Source: Phycisphaerales bacterium (GTDB lineage: Bacteria > Planctomycetota > Phycisphaerae > Phycisphaerales > SM1A02). From it: a DNA stretch of 36,808 bases. The stretch lies in NCBI GenBank assembly GCA_014238125.1, contig JABABS010000090.1:1-36808 (forward strand), read 5' to 3'. Under the pieces are notes generated by a model, which saw only the letters and a program-made list of their open reading frames with translations, searched no databases and had not been told where the DNA came from. Numbering within the stretch: the first letter of the stretch is position 1; every line of letters starts with the position of its first letter. Shown here in pieces: positions 1-9,020 of the stretch. A program made the translations under genes and the position numbers.

Positions 1-1152
1 AATAAACGTGTAGCGCAAGCACAGTTTATAAAAACTAATATTGAAAATCAAAATCGTATTATCTTCGACAACCGTGGTGTGCATTTTGAACATCTGTCTG
101 GAAAACTTGGGCAAGGTGAATTTGCAATTGATGGGGAAATTAATACAAATGAAACTGTGAAAGGTGCATTTACATTAGATTGGGTTGGACCCGCAGACGA
201 TCAGAGTTTGTTTGCAGTTTTGCCGCCTGTTGTGGGTGATACACTAGTTGCCATGGAGATCGGGAGCGGCACGAGCAAAGTAATTCAAGGCGAAGTTTCG
301 CTCGCTGGGCCGAGTTGGACTGAACTGGGAATAGATTTTCATGGTGATATTCAATTACGAGACGTTTCGATGAACGCAGGTTTACCGCTGACTGAAATTG
401 ATGGCACAACTGAAGTGAAAGGAATATATGACGAAGAGGAATTAATTTCTTTGCAACTCAGCCTCCAGTTGGACAAGATGACTGCTGTTGGTAGAAAAAT
501 TACAAACATTGGTGGTGGATTGGTTTTGGACCCAAAAAGCCAAAAGATGATATTTGAGAATGTTCGTGGCAAATCCTCTTCCGGCGTTGCTACATTGGCT
601 GGTTGGGTAGGTGTTGATGCATCAAAAGAGTTTGAGATAACAGTACTGCTCGCTGGCGTGGAACTTGAAAGTGAAGATACAGAAGAGAAATCTAAATTTA
701 CAGGTAAATTAACAGGGTGGCTTGCAATTGAAGGTGTTCGGGGAGAATTGGACACGAGAATAGGAGTTGGGCAAATGAGAGTTACAAATGGTATGTTTGC
801 AAAAATACCAACTTTCATGAGAGCACTGCAACTTCTCCATTTTACGTTACCCGCTTCTGAGGCCATTACCACTGCGGCAATCGATCTCTATATCAATGGT
901 GAAGAAGTTCATTTGCAAGAAATTAAATTGACAGGTGATGACACTTCTGTTCAAGGGTTAGTCATTTATGGTTCTGGAACAATGAAGATTCCATCTTTTG
1001 AATTAGATGTCGAACTTCATCCAAGAGTTGGCTGGCCAATCATCCGGCAAATCATGGGCGCCCTCGGAGACCAGTTATATGCTGTGAAAGTAACAGGGCA
1101 GTTGCTTGATCCTGAAATTACTTTTGAGCCATTACCAAATTTAACAAGATAG
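1..1152 (+). CDS. AsmA-like C-terminal domain protein (5' truncated)
   Basis: The reading frame is open from base 1, so this is the 3' part of a larger gene that starts outside the window; the GTG at 79 is internal. The 384 visible codons give a beta-rich, soluble protein without membrane segments. It has many short amphipathic strands and a C-terminal stretch (about the last 100 residues) containing the phrases YGSGTMKIPSFELDVEL and KVTGQLLDPEITFEPLPN. Phrases of this kind are typical of the AsmA/TamB-like C-terminal region of very large proteins that span the periplasm and affect outer-membrane lipid transport or assembly. The gene ends 37 bases before the LOG gene, which has its own promoter-like sequence. 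The family assignment rests on pattern only, because the N-terminal membrane anchor is not in view. Confidence 0.6.
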   Translation, partial: NKRVAQAQFIKTNIENQNRIIFDNRGVHFEHLSGKLGQGEFAIDGEINTNETVKGAFTLDWVGPADDQSLFAVLPPVVGDTLVAMEIGSGTSKVIQGEVSLAGPSWTELGIDFHGDIQLRDVSMNAGLPLTEIDGTTEVKGIYDEEELISLQLSLQLDKMTAVGRKITNIGGGLVLDPKSQKMIFENVRGKSSSGVATLAGWVGVDASKEFEITVLLAGVELESEDTEEKSKFTGKLTGWLAIEGVRGELDTRIGVGQMRVTNGMFAKIPTFMRALQLLHFTLPASEAITTAAIDLYINGEEVHLQEIKLTGDDTSVQGLVIYGSGTMKIPSFELDVELHPRVGWPIIRQIMGALGDQLYAVKVTGQLLDPEITFEPLPNLTR

Positions 1153-1155
1153 GAT

Positions 1156-1189
1156 TTGTCTCTCTTACTCTTTTGATACAATAGACATT
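1156..1189 (+). promoter_or_regulatory. Promoter of the LOG-family gene, leaderless type
   Basis: A -10 box TACAAT (1177-1182) follows a -35-like TTGTCT (1156-1161) with a short 15-bp spacer. The first transcribed base would fall at about 1189, and the ATG is at 1190. No Shine-Dalgarno sequence precedes the ATG. The mRNA is therefore predicted to be leaderless. This is a prediction from sequence only. Confidence 0.4.
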
Positions 1190-2215
1190 ATGAATACAAA
1201 TAATGATCTTTCGCAGAGAGTGCGCGATATGGTAGACGAAGTAAGTCACCTAGCTGAAAATGATCCACGAAGCGAAATGATTGCGCAGATGATTGACGCT
1301 TGCCTGAAAATGGCCAAGGAAGGTCATGACACGGGCCAAGTCAAATTAGTCACGCATGCGATAAAAGAAATGCGCTATGCATATCAAGTTTTTAATCGGT
1401 ACAAGGGAACGCGAAAGGTTAGTATCTACGGTTCTGCACGAACTCCTGAAGACCATCGAGATTACATCGCTGCTTCGGAATTTGGAAAGCAAATGGCAGA
1501 AGTTGATTGGATGGCAATCACAGGTGCAGGTGATGGGATTATGAAGGCTGGTCACGAAGGCCCTCAGCGCGAAGCGAGTTTTGGATTGGCTATCCGCTTG
1601 CCATTTGAGACAACTGCGAATGCAATCATCGAAGGAGATCACAAACTGATTAACTTCCGGTACTTTTTTACACGTAAGTTGATGTTCATGACGCACTCCG
1701 ACGCAGTGGTTGCATGTCCAGGTGGTTTTGGAACGCAAGATGAATTGTTTGAAGCGCTCACTCTTATCCAAACTGGTAAAGCAAACATGATTCCTGTTGT
1801 AATGATTGCTGGCGAGGGCAGCACGTATTGGACGAATTGGGAAAAGCACATTGTCACTGATTTGCTTGGCAATAATACAATTAGTCCCGAAGATCAATCA
1901 CTGTATCACGTTGCGTCATCTCCTGAAGATGGCGTAGCCCATATTCTGCAGTTTTATAAAAATTACCATTCAAGCAGGTATGTTCGAAATGATTATATTA
2001 TTAGGTTGAACCAACGAATTGCTGAATCAGGAATTGAAAAACTTAACGGTTCTTTTTCAGACATAATTAGAGAAGGAAAAATTTACCAATCGGGGGCTCT
2101 TTCGTGTGAGGAAGATCACCTTCATTTGCCCAGATTGATTGTCCCACATACTCGCCGTAGTTTCGGAAGGTTACGCCAATTGATCGACATGGTGAATACG
2201 TGCGATTTAGAATAG
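1190..2215 (+). CDS. LOG family protein (Rossmann-fold, lysine-decarboxylase-like)
   Basis: The 341-residue protein has the Rossmann-like nucleotide-binding fold of the LOG / TIGR00730 group. The diagnostic motif PGGFGTQDE (about residues 177-185) is intact, preceded by VSIYGSART near residue 78 and TGAGDGIM near 112. Characterised LOG proteins are phosphoribohydrolases that release free bases from nucleoside 5'-monophosphates such as cytokinin nucleotides, and related PpnN enzymes cleave purine and pyrimidine nucleotides. The old label lysine decarboxylase is a misnomer for this group. An extra N-terminal segment of about 75 residues and a C-terminal tail of about 90 make it longer than the minimal 190-residue LOG proteins, closer in size to the large PpnN-like forms. 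The start at 1190 fits the -10 box just upstream. The end overlaps the next gene by 16 bases. Confidence 0.85.
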   Translation: MNTNNDLSQRVRDMVDEVSHLAENDPRSEMIAQMIDACLKMAKEGHDTGQVKLVTHAIKEMRYAYQVFNRYKGTRKVSIYGSARTPEDHRDYIAASEFGKQMAEVDWMAITGAGDGIMKAGHEGPQREASFGLAIRLPFETTANAIIEGDHKLINFRYFFTRKLMFMTHSDAVVACPGGFGTQDELFEALTLIQTGKANMIPVVMIAGEGSTYWTNWEKHIVTDLLGNNTISPEDQSLYHVASSPEDGVAHILQFYKNYHSSRYVRNDYIIRLNQRIAESGIEKLNGSFSDIIREGKIYQSGALSCEEDHLHLPRLIVPHTRRSFGRLRQLIDMVNTCDLE

Positions 2216-2985
2216 CAACCGTTATTGTTGTTATTTCTGTTTTTGGATGTACTGCACCAAAGGTTACAGAAAAACATGTTGATGTAGTAGCCCACGCAAG
2301 GATTGAAACTCCTGGAAGTGGAATTGCTATTCGAAAGTTTACTGTTGTACCAAACAGTAATGATGTTAAAAAAATACTCGGCAATTTTGGTTTTTCGTTA
2401 AACGATTCAAACCTAGAAGAACGCCTTGAATCTGAAGGCATGTTTGTTCGGATAATCGATACAGTTGATTTGCCAGCAATCACATTATCTTTAGGTGATT
2501 CCCATGAAGAGCGATACGATTGGCATGGCCAAATCATAAAATGGAGAGATATTCTGCAGCGTAAAATGCCATCTACGGGAATGCTCGTGACTGTTGCTGG
2601 TATTTCTCACTTTGTCGATCACGGATATTTGACTTTACTCTCTCGTGGCTGGCAAATAGGGATGGAGAGTGGAGATCAATTTTATCTTCAACTATTACCT
2701 GTTTGGCACGTCCCAGCAGATCGAGGAATTGTTCCGGGAAGAAATATTTCACCAACAGAGAGCCGGATTTTTTCTAGTTTGATGATTGAGTGTTTGCTTG
2801 AAGACCGGCAAGCGTTGCTTCTTGTATCGCAAATGGAACCACACATACACTTGACTGGTCCCTTCGATGAGGGACCAGCAGGCGTTCGACTCGGCGAAGC
2901 CCTTATGGGTGGGCCTGTTGAAAGCTCGATTCTCACGTTTATGTTGTTTGAAGCACACGTTGGGATCGCCAAAGTAAGGGAGTAA
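2200..2985 (+). CDS. Putative lipoprotein of unknown function
   Basis: This 261-residue protein starts at a GTG that overlaps the end of the LOG gene by 16 bases, which suggests translational coupling. The N-terminus is basic then hydrophobic and ends in a lipobox-like VFGC with Cys17, so lipidation and membrane anchoring are predicted. The rest is soluble, with no catalytic motif that I recognise. It contains the phrase GMLVTVAGISHFVDHG and a C-terminal region rich in E, G and hydrophobic residues. The overlap with the LOG gene suggests co-expression but gives no function. After the stop there are about 120 non-coding bases before pssA. Confidence 0.6.
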   Translation: MRFRIATVIVVISVFGCTAPKVTEKHVDVVAHARIETPGSGIAIRKFTVVPNSNDVKKILGNFGFSLNDSNLEERLESEGMFVRIIDTVDLPAITLSLGDSHEERYDWHGQIIKWRDILQRKMPSTGMLVTVAGISHFVDHGYLTLLSRGWQIGMESGDQFYLQLLPVWHVPADRGIVPGRNISPTESRIFSSLMIECLLEDRQALLLVSQMEPHIHLTGPFDEGPAGVRLGEALMGGPVESSILTFMLFEAHVGIAKVRE

Positions 2986-3084
2986 TGGCAATGGAATCGC
3001 GGATATGGATTACTTACGGGGTTTAAAAGGGTACCTATTCCCTTGTATTGTGAACTTGATTTGCCGTACTAGGTACACCCGTCA

Positions 3085-3093
3085 TGGTAAAAT
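3085..3093 (+). promoter_or_regulatory. Extended -10 element upstream of pssA
   Basis: TGGTAAAAT is a good extended -10 box (TGn plus TAAAAT at 3088-3093). Transcription would begin near 3100, four bases before the ATG at 3104 and after the in-frame ATG at 3092. It therefore favours 3104 as the start. No clear -35 box lies at the right distance; extended -10 promoters can do without one. Confidence 0.35.
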
Positions 3094-3103
3094 GGTGTGT
3101 TCA

Positions 3104-3988
3104 ATGGAAAATCAACCGACAGTTGAAAAAGAGTCTAAGGTTCCCCGCCGCGTTCGCAAGGTGATGCCTCCGCAAATTGTGTGGCCTCTATTGTTCACAC
3201 TAGGCAATCTTGTTGCTGGTTTTGCTGCAATACATTATGCAACAAAGAGTGCAGAGTGGGTCGGACCATGGGGCTGGAGCGGTTTGACGATGGCAGGTTC
3301 AATGGTTTTTCTTGGTATGTTTTTAGACAGCGTTGATGGTGCAGTGGCGCGACTTACAAAAAGCGTAACAGAACTTGGTGCAATGCTAGATTCACTAGCC
3401 GACTTAGTTACGTGTGGTGTTGCGCCAGCAATGATGGTATTGGCACTTGTTGGTAGTTATCTCGGCGAAGATGGTCATTTGACTGTTCTGGGTCCCGATG
3501 CAGATATGCCTTGGGGAAAAGTAGTGTGGGCAATCGCAGCTGTGTACGTTTGTTGCACTGCTCTTAGGCTTGCGAGATTTAATGTTGAAACGCAGCCAGA
3601 AGAAGGACCAACTGATGACATTGCGTTTCTTGGCATTCCTTCGCCCGGCGCAGCTGGCGTTGTAGTAGCATTGATCATGTTGCACCAGCATTTGCTTGCA
3701 AATGGAATTGATACAGTTTGGATAGGCCAAGCCTACGCCTTTGGTGTTCCAATTGTTGCACTCAGTTGCGCGCTTGCGATGGTTTCAAACATGCCATACG
3801 ACCATTTTGTTAGTAGATATTTGGGAAGACCCCAATCGTTTCGCTTTCTTTCGGTGACAGTCATTATCATTTTCTTTGGAATATGGTGGTTTCAAGAAAC
3901 GGTGGCATTTGGATTTGTCTGGTATGCACTTACGGGCCCGATAACAGAGATTAAAAAACATCGTCAATCTCAAAAGGAGTTGCAATGA
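3104..3988 (+). CDS. pssA: CDP-alcohol phosphatidyltransferase, phosphatidylserine synthase-like
   Basis: This 294-residue polytopic membrane protein carries the full CDP-alcohol phosphotransferase signature D-G-x2-A-R-x8-G-x3-D-x3-D (Asp78, Ala82-Arg83, Gly92, Asp96 and Asp100). These residues bind the metal and the CDP group. About six to eight hydrophobic segments follow the layout of the PssA type, which joins CDP-diacylglycerol and L-serine to make phosphatidylserine, the precursor of phosphatidylethanolamine. The start at 3104 is chosen over in-frame ATGs at 3005 and 3092 because a -10 box covers 3088-3093 and the added N-terminal residues do not look like the family. The substrate (serine rather than glycerol phosphate or inositol) is inferred from overall similarity. 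The stop overlaps the gltX start in ATGA. Confidence 0.8.
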   Translation: MENQPTVEKESKVPRRVRKVMPPQIVWPLLFTLGNLVAGFAAIHYATKSAEWVGPWGWSGLTMAGSMVFLGMFLDSVDGAVARLTKSVTELGAMLDSLADLVTCGVAPAMMVLALVGSYLGEDGHLTVLGPDADMPWGKVVWAIAAVYVCCTALRLARFNVETQPEEGPTDDIAFLGIPSPGAAGVVVALIMLHQHLLANGIDTVWIGQAYAFGVPIVALSCALAMVSNMPYDHFVSRYLGRPQSFRFLSVTVIIIFFGIWWFQETVAFGFVWYALTGPITEIKKHRQSQKELQ

Positions 3989-5646
3989 TTGCTGAAAAAA
4001 TTTGTACGAGATTTGCACCTAGTCCGACAGGGCATTTGCATGTAGGCGGCGCAAGAACAGCAATTTTTTGCTGGGCTTTTGCAAGGGCAAACGATGGAAA
4101 TTATTTATTACGAATAGAGGATACAGATCAAAAACGTTCTAGCGAACAAGCAACTGCGGGATTTTTCGAAGATCTCAAATGGTTGAATATAGGATGGGAT
4201 GAAGGCCCAGAATTTGAAGGATCAGGTGGAGGTAGGAATGGCCCATATTATCAATCAAAGCGGTTGGGCCTTTACAAGGAATATCTACAGAAATTATTAG
4301 ACGCAGGTTTTGCGTATTATGCGTTTGAATCACCAAAAGAACTTGACATCGAACGAAACTTAGCTCGGAAGGAAAAACGAGCGTACCGCTATAACCGCGC
4401 GTCTGCCGACTTAAGTGAAGAGACAATTCAACAATACATAGACGAAGGAAAACCAAAAGTCGTACGGTTCAAAGTTCCAGAAGGGGGTCCGATTATTGTT
4501 CAAGATGCAGTAGTTGGCGAAGTGCAAGTAGAACGCACTGAAGTTGATGACTTTGTCATTTTCAAAACGGATGGCTTTCCAACATACCACTTCGCAGTGG
4601 TAGTTGATGATGCACTGATGGGTGTGACAAACATTATTCGTGGTCAAGAACATCTCAATAACACTTTCAAACATGTGTTATTGCAAGATGCATTTGGTTT
4701 TGAGAGACCAACCTTTTCTCATGTATCTCTCATTTTTAATCCAGATGGTTCAAAAATGTCAAAGCGTGATAAAGACAAGACACTGCGTACATTTGTACGA
4801 GAAAAAAATGTCGAAGCACCACCTAGTGATTGCATTCCAATGGAATCGTGGAGTGCGTGGCTCGCTTCTAAGGATGTGCAATTAGAGATTGGCGAAGCAA
4901 ACGCACTTGCAGATGCGCTCGGTATTGAGTTGCCAGAAATTAACGTAGAGGATTTCCAAAGAGCAGGCTATTTACCAGAAGTTCTCCTGAACTACTTGTG
5001 TTTGCTTGGTTGGTCTCCCGGAAATGATATTGAACAGTTTGATGCTGACTTTTTAGTCAAAAACTTTTCACTCGATCGAATCGTTAAGTCGCCTGCGAAG
5101 TTTGACCGTGCGAAATTACTTGCATTTAACCTTGATGCGTTGCAAAAAATAACAACAGAAGAATTTGAAGAGCGTTTACTAGCGTGGTGTACTAAGTATG
5201 CCCCGAAGTTTGTTGCACTTGGAGATAAATTCCCACTTTTTGCATCGGCAAATCACGAACGATCTAAAACCTTTCGAGATGCAGTTGAGACATCGAAGTT
5301 TTTGATTAACGATGATGATGCAATTACTTGGGAAGAATCGAAGCCTGTCAGGAAGGCGCTATTGAAAGGTGAAGTGACTGGATTATCTCGGATGCCTGCG
5401 ATCATTGAAGCGCTTAGAGCCATTGAGACTTGGGAGGCAGATTCTATAGACGTTTGCTTGCATACCCTTGCGGATTCACTTGCTGATGGCGCACTCGGTA
5501 AGGTAGCGCAGCCTGTTCGAGTTGCAGTTGCAGGTGGTCCTGTTTCTCCTCCCATTGGCGACACGCTCGTTCTCCTTGGCAAGGACTCGACGCTTTGTAG
5601 ATTGACTCGATGTTTAGAACATTTTTCAGCGGTTTGTGATGTCTGA
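3985..5646 (+). CDS. gltX: Glutamyl-tRNA synthetase
   Basis: This class I aminoacyl-tRNA synthetase of 553 residues charges tRNA-Glu, and in organisms lacking GlnRS also tRNA-Gln. The HIGH-type motif is HLHVG (residues 17-21) inside APSPTGHLHVGG, and the KMSKS motif is KMSKR (257-261). The catalytic core includes TDGFPTYHFAVVVDD and the phrase GQEHLNN. Between KMSKR and the conserved GYLPEVLLNYL segment lie about 50 residues more than in the E. coli enzyme. The C-terminal anticodon-binding helical domain is present and ends normally. The start has a good Shine-Dalgarno AAGGAG about 7 bases upstream and overlaps pssA by ATGA. The 3' end overlaps the next gene by 8 bases. Confidence 0.95.
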   Translation: MIAEKICTRFAPSPTGHLHVGGARTAIFCWAFARANDGNYLLRIEDTDQKRSSEQATAGFFEDLKWLNIGWDEGPEFEGSGGGRNGPYYQSKRLGLYKEYLQKLLDAGFAYYAFESPKELDIERNLARKEKRAYRYNRASADLSEETIQQYIDEGKPKVVRFKVPEGGPIIVQDAVVGEVQVERTEVDDFVIFKTDGFPTYHFAVVVDDALMGVTNIIRGQEHLNNTFKHVLLQDAFGFERPTFSHVSLIFNPDGSKMSKRDKDKTLRTFVREKNVEAPPSDCIPMESWSAWLASKDVQLEIGEANALADALGIELPEINVEDFQRAGYLPEVLLNYLCLLGWSPGNDIEQFDADFLVKNFSLDRIVKSPAKFDRAKLLAFNLDALQKITTEEFEERLLAWCTKYAPKFVALGDKFPLFASANHERSKTFRDAVETSKFLINDDDAITWEESKPVRKALLKGEVTGLSRMPAIIEALRAIETWEADSIDVCLHTLADSLADGALGKVAQPVRVAVAGGPVSPPIGDTLVLLGKDSTLCRLTRCLEHFSAVCDV

Positions 5647-6517
5647 TATGCAAACTGCATCGACAATTAAATCTGAGGTCATGCTTGAAGGTTTCATTGA
5701 TTTTGCTGGACTGTATCCACCCGCGAATTTAGAGATGCAAGCAACAGTAGATAAGTGGGCTTCTTTTTTGAAGTCAGAAGATAGTTGGATGCTTGCCCGT
5801 TTGATTATTCCTGTGAACCGACTTGATGAGTTCAAGGAATGTGCAAAGAATTTGCTACCAACTTTGGAAGAGGAAATGTGGCAGCTCAGCATGTTGCTCC
5901 CCCCAGCAGGTAGTGATACATTTGAAAAGGCAGTACAAACAACTATCGATTTCAATATTGAATCTTGCGGGGCAGTAGCCAATGTTGTTGAATTTAAAGC
6001 AACTACAACTGAAGAAATTGACTTTGCATTGTCTATTTTGCACGATGATTTGTTTCCTTTTATTGAGTTGCCAATAGAAGAAGATCCTAGAGGTTTGATT
6101 GCATGTCTCTCTGGCTCTATAGCAGGCGCAAAAGTAAGAACTGGTGGCATAACACCTGATTTATATCCTGCAAGTAATTTGCTTGCTAGATTCATTCATA
6201 GTTGCGCTTTTGCAGGACAAGCTTTCAAGGCAACAGCTGGAATGCATTATCCATGTCAGCATAAGAATGAAACGGTAGGAGTGCTCGAGTATGGTTTTCT
6301 TTCTGTACTCCAAGCAACAGCCGCTGCGAGCATTCATAATGCAACAGTTGAGGAAGTAGAATATATTTTAAATGCATCTGAACCTGTGTTCTCAGCATTT
6401 ACGGAATCTCAGTTAGAACAGGTACGCGCGGAATTATTTAACTCACTTGGTACATGTTCATTTGATGATCCAAGAGAAGATTTAAGAAAAATGGGATTGC
6501 TAAAGGAAACAAAATGA
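5639..6517 (+). CDS. Conserved protein of unknown function linked to fumarylacetoacetase
   Basis: This soluble protein has 292 residues, with no signal peptide or membrane segment. Two phrases look conserved in a family of bacterial hypothetical proteins known to me: FKATAGMHYP (about residue 200) and TCSFDDPREDL near the C-terminus. The pattern of strands, helices and KVRTGGITPDLYP suggests a TIM-barrel-like fold. It starts inside the end of gltX (ATG 5639; a GTG at 5636 is also possible) and its stop overlaps the fumarylacetoacetase start by ATGA, so tight co-expression is likely. The neighbourhood is tyrosine catabolism, and no maleylacetoacetate isomerase is seen in it. A role near that step is possible, but it is inference. 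I do not know its function. Confidence 0.75.
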   Translation: MSDMQTASTIKSEVMLEGFIDFAGLYPPANLEMQATVDKWASFLKSEDSWMLARLIIPVNRLDEFKECAKNLLPTLEEEMWQLSMLLPPAGSDTFEKAVQTTIDFNIESCGAVANVVEFKATTTEEIDFALSILHDDLFPFIELPIEEDPRGLIACLSGSIAGAKVRTGGITPDLYPASNLLARFIHSCAFAGQAFKATAGMHYPCQHKNETVGVLEYGFLSVLQATAAASIHNATVEEVEYILNASEPVFSAFTESQLEQVRAELFNSLGTCSFDDPREDLRKMGLLKETK

Positions 6518-7779
6518 TTGATCATACACATGATGCAAATGCAAAAAGTTGGGTAGCTGATGGCACAGGTTGGAATGACTTTCCAATTCAAAACCTCCCA
6601 TGGGGAGTTTGTAGTAAGCATGGAATAGTTGTAGCAATTGGCGACCAAGCAGTAGTCCTTCGAAAAGCAATAGAGCAAAACAAGTTGCAGTTTGCAGATG
6701 AGATAAGCGTTGCGTTGCAGGCTGACTCTCTCAACGATTTCATGTCACTTGGGCATGAAGTCTGGACGCTCGTGAGACATGCACTGTTTGAATTATTATG
6801 CGGTGAACCTGCTCCTGAGATTTTATGTCAGCAAAGTGATCTACTATTAATAATGCCAGCAAAAATTGGCGACTACACGGATTTCTACGCGGCTAGAAAT
6901 CATGCGACCAATGTCGGGAAGATGTTTAGGCCAGATGGTGATCCGCTGATGCCAAACTATTTGCATTTGCCAGTTGGATATCACGGTAGGGCAAGTAGTA
7001 TTGTTATTACAGGTACAGAAATTATAAGACCACATGGCCAATTGAAACCCGACGACGGCGCTCCGATTTTCGCGCCATGTAAATTGTTAGATTACGAACT
7101 TGAATTCGGTGCATTTATTGGTACGGGGAACAACATGGGAGAACGAATCGCGATGGATGCTTCGATGGAGCATCTATTTGGCATTGTGATTCTCAACGAT
7201 TGGTCAGCAAGAGACGTACAGAAATGGGAATACCAACCACTTGGACCTTTTAACGCCAAAAACTTTGCATCGACAATTAGCCCTTGGATTGTGACAATTG
7301 ATGCGCTTTCTCCTTTTAGAAAAAATGGTCCAACGCGGTTAGAAGCAGATCCACCTTTACTTGAATATTTACAACCTGTAACGGAAGATGTTCTCGATGT
7401 GTTTTGTTGCGTTTCAATCTCCTCTGCATCTATGCGAAGAGAGGATCTTAAAGCGATGCAACTTACAAAGAGCTCACTTTCCAATCTTACTTGGTCGTTC
7501 GCTCAGATGCTTGCGCATCACACAAGTACTGGTTGCCCGATGAATAGTGGTGATTTGATTGGCAGTGGTACGATCAGTGGCGAGACAAAGGATTCTAGAG
7601 GTTGTCTGCTTGAACTTACTTGGCGAGGTACTGAACCACTAGAATTGCCCGATGGAACACAGAGAAGATTTCTTCAAGATGGCGATGAACTTACAATCAA
7701 AGCATGGTGTGAATCTGAAAATGCGGCCCGGATCGGTTTTGGAAAATGTTCCGGTGTGATTCTACCTGCTTCTTCATAA
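6514..7779 (+). CDS. fahA: Fumarylacetoacetase
   Basis: This enzyme of 421 residues, normal for the family, hydrolyses fumarylacetoacetate to fumarate and acetoacetate in the last step of tyrosine degradation. The metal and active-site residues match those of the mouse enzyme: Asp123, His130 (in DFYAARNHATN), Glu195 and Glu197 (in DYELEFG), and the Asp of LNDWSARD near 229. PVGYHGRASS is also present. The N-terminal SH3-like domain (about residues 15-110) and the C-terminal FAH domain are both complete. The start overlaps the preceding unknown gene by ATGA. It converges on homogentisate dioxygenase, the enzyme two steps earlier in the route, with only 17 bases between the stops. Confidence 0.95.
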   Translation: MIDHTHDANAKSWVADGTGWNDFPIQNLPWGVCSKHGIVVAIGDQAVVLRKAIEQNKLQFADEISVALQADSLNDFMSLGHEVWTLVRHALFELLCGEPAPEILCQQSDLLLIMPAKIGDYTDFYAARNHATNVGKMFRPDGDPLMPNYLHLPVGYHGRASSIVITGTEIIRPHGQLKPDDGAPIFAPCKLLDYELEFGAFIGTGNNMGERIAMDASMEHLFGIVILNDWSARDVQKWEYQPLGPFNAKNFASTISPWIVTIDALSPFRKNGPTRLEADPPLLEYLQPVTEDVLDVFCCVSISSASMRREDLKAMQLTKSSLSNLTWSFAQMLAHHTSTGCPMNSGDLIGSGTISGETKDSRGCLLELTWRGTEPLELPDGTQRRFLQDGDELTIKAWCESENAARIGFGKCSGVILPASS

Positions 7780-7796
7780 ACTGAACTGGAATCAGG

Positions 7797-8999
7797 TTAT
7801 GTTCCTAGGGGAATTGGTTTCCAATCCTCCCATGATTTTGGGTAAGCATCATCGTCGATTTTCATCGCGGCTTTTGTTGGGAAAAGTGGTCTAAATGTAT
7901 CGCACATCACAACAAGTTCATCTGTGAAAGTATGATCAAGTGTTGATTCAACTGTGCCCGGATGTGGACCATGTGCGATCCCTTGTGGGTGCATGGTCAT
8001 TGAACCTTCACCAATTCCTTTGCGTGCTGTGTATTTGTTGTCACAGTAATACATAACCTCATCACTGTCGACGTTGGAATGGTTATATGGAACTTTGATC
8101 GCCTCTGGGTGGAAGTCCAGCATGCGAGGGGCAAACGCACAAATGACAAAGTTTTCTGCTTCAAACACTTGATGCGTCGGGGGCGGCATGTGGTGCTTAC
8201 CGAGAATCGATGAAAAATCTAATGCGTTAAAACAATAGGGGTAGTAACAGCCATCCCATCCTACGACGTCGAGAGGGTGGTAGGGGTACATGTAACTATG
8301 AACGCTATCTCTTGCTTTAATACGAACTTCGAATTCACCCATTTCATCATGAACTAATGGTAATTTCGGAATACGTAAATCACGTTCACAATATGGAGCA
8401 TGTTCAAGAAATTGAGCAGTTTTCTTTGCAAGATATCGCTTGGGTGGAACGATGTGTGAAGCATTCACAGTTTCGATATACATGTATCTGTTCTGAGGAC
8501 CGTCGCTCGGAGCAGAATCAAATTCGATTTTATAAATTGTTCCTTTAGGAATAATGACAAAATCAAACTTTTTGAATTTCAATGTCCCGAACATGGTGTG
8601 GATTGTGCCTGCGCCATCATGAATAAATATACACTCATCGCCTTGTCCATTCTTAAAATGATAATTCATGGGAGTTTCAGGAACACAAACACCCATCTCG
8701 CAATCGGAATTGCCGAACAAAACTGTTCGTCCAGTAATTGGATCACCCTGTTTTGTTAATTTATTGGAAACTACATGCCGCATGCGCATGACATTTTGTT
8801 CAACATATTCCTGTTTGGTTGAGTATTCATGTTTCCAACCCGAAACTTGTGTTGGTGGGTGGATGTGGTATATCGTAGAAGTGGAACCCACGAATCCTTC
8901 TGTGCCAAACACTTCTTCGGAATAGAGGACGCCATCTGGTCGGCGAAATTGAATGTGTCGTTTCGGAGGGATTTCTCCAAGAGAAGTGTAATATGGCAC
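7797..8999 (-). CDS. hgmA: Homogentisate 1,2-dioxygenase
   Basis: This iron(II) dioxygenase opens the ring of homogentisate to maleylacetoacetate. The protein has 400 residues, shorter than the human (445) and Pseudomonas (about 433) enzymes, and looks like the shorter bacterial branch. The N-terminus PYYTSLGEIPPKRHIQFR is characteristic. The likely iron ligands are His307 and Glu314 (PYNHSNVDSDE) and His343 (GIAHGPHPG), all in the C-terminal cupin part. It starts at a GTG with AGGA about 10 bases upstream and lies 21 bases after the HPPD stop, so the two genes form one minus-strand operon. No frameshift or missing ligand was seen. Confidence 0.92.
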   Translation of the reverse strand: MPYYTSLGEIPPKRHIQFRRPDGVLYSEEVFGTEGFVGSTSTIYHIHPPTQVSGWKHEYSTKQEYVEQNVMRMRHVVSNKLTKQGDPITGRTVLFGNSDCEMGVCVPETPMNYHFKNGQGDECIFIHDGAGTIHTMFGTLKFKKFDFVIIPKGTIYKIEFDSAPSDGPQNRYMYIETVNASHIVPPKRYLAKKTAQFLEHAPYCERDLRIPKLPLVHDEMGEFEVRIKARDSVHSYMYPYHPLDVVGWDGCYYPYCFNALDFSSILGKHHMPPPTHQVFEAENFVICAFAPRMLDFHPEAIKVPYNHSNVDSDEVMYYCDNKYTARKGIGEGSMTMHPQGIAHGPHPGTVESTLDHTFTDELVVMCDTFRPLFPTKAAMKIDDDAYPKSWEDWKPIPLGT

Positions 9000-9020
9000 G
9001 AGTTAATTCCTAAAGTTGGG

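Noticed and set aside
351-872. Minus-strand open frame of 173 codons
   Set aside because: It is Ser/Pro/Thr-rich, lies opposite a clear AsmA-like frame, and has no motif or ribosome site. It is a shadow frame, as are the many others of this kind.
3028-3045. Hairpin AAGGG-N8-CCCTT upstream of pssA as a terminator
   Set aside because: The stem is only 5 bp and is followed by GTATTG rather than a T run.
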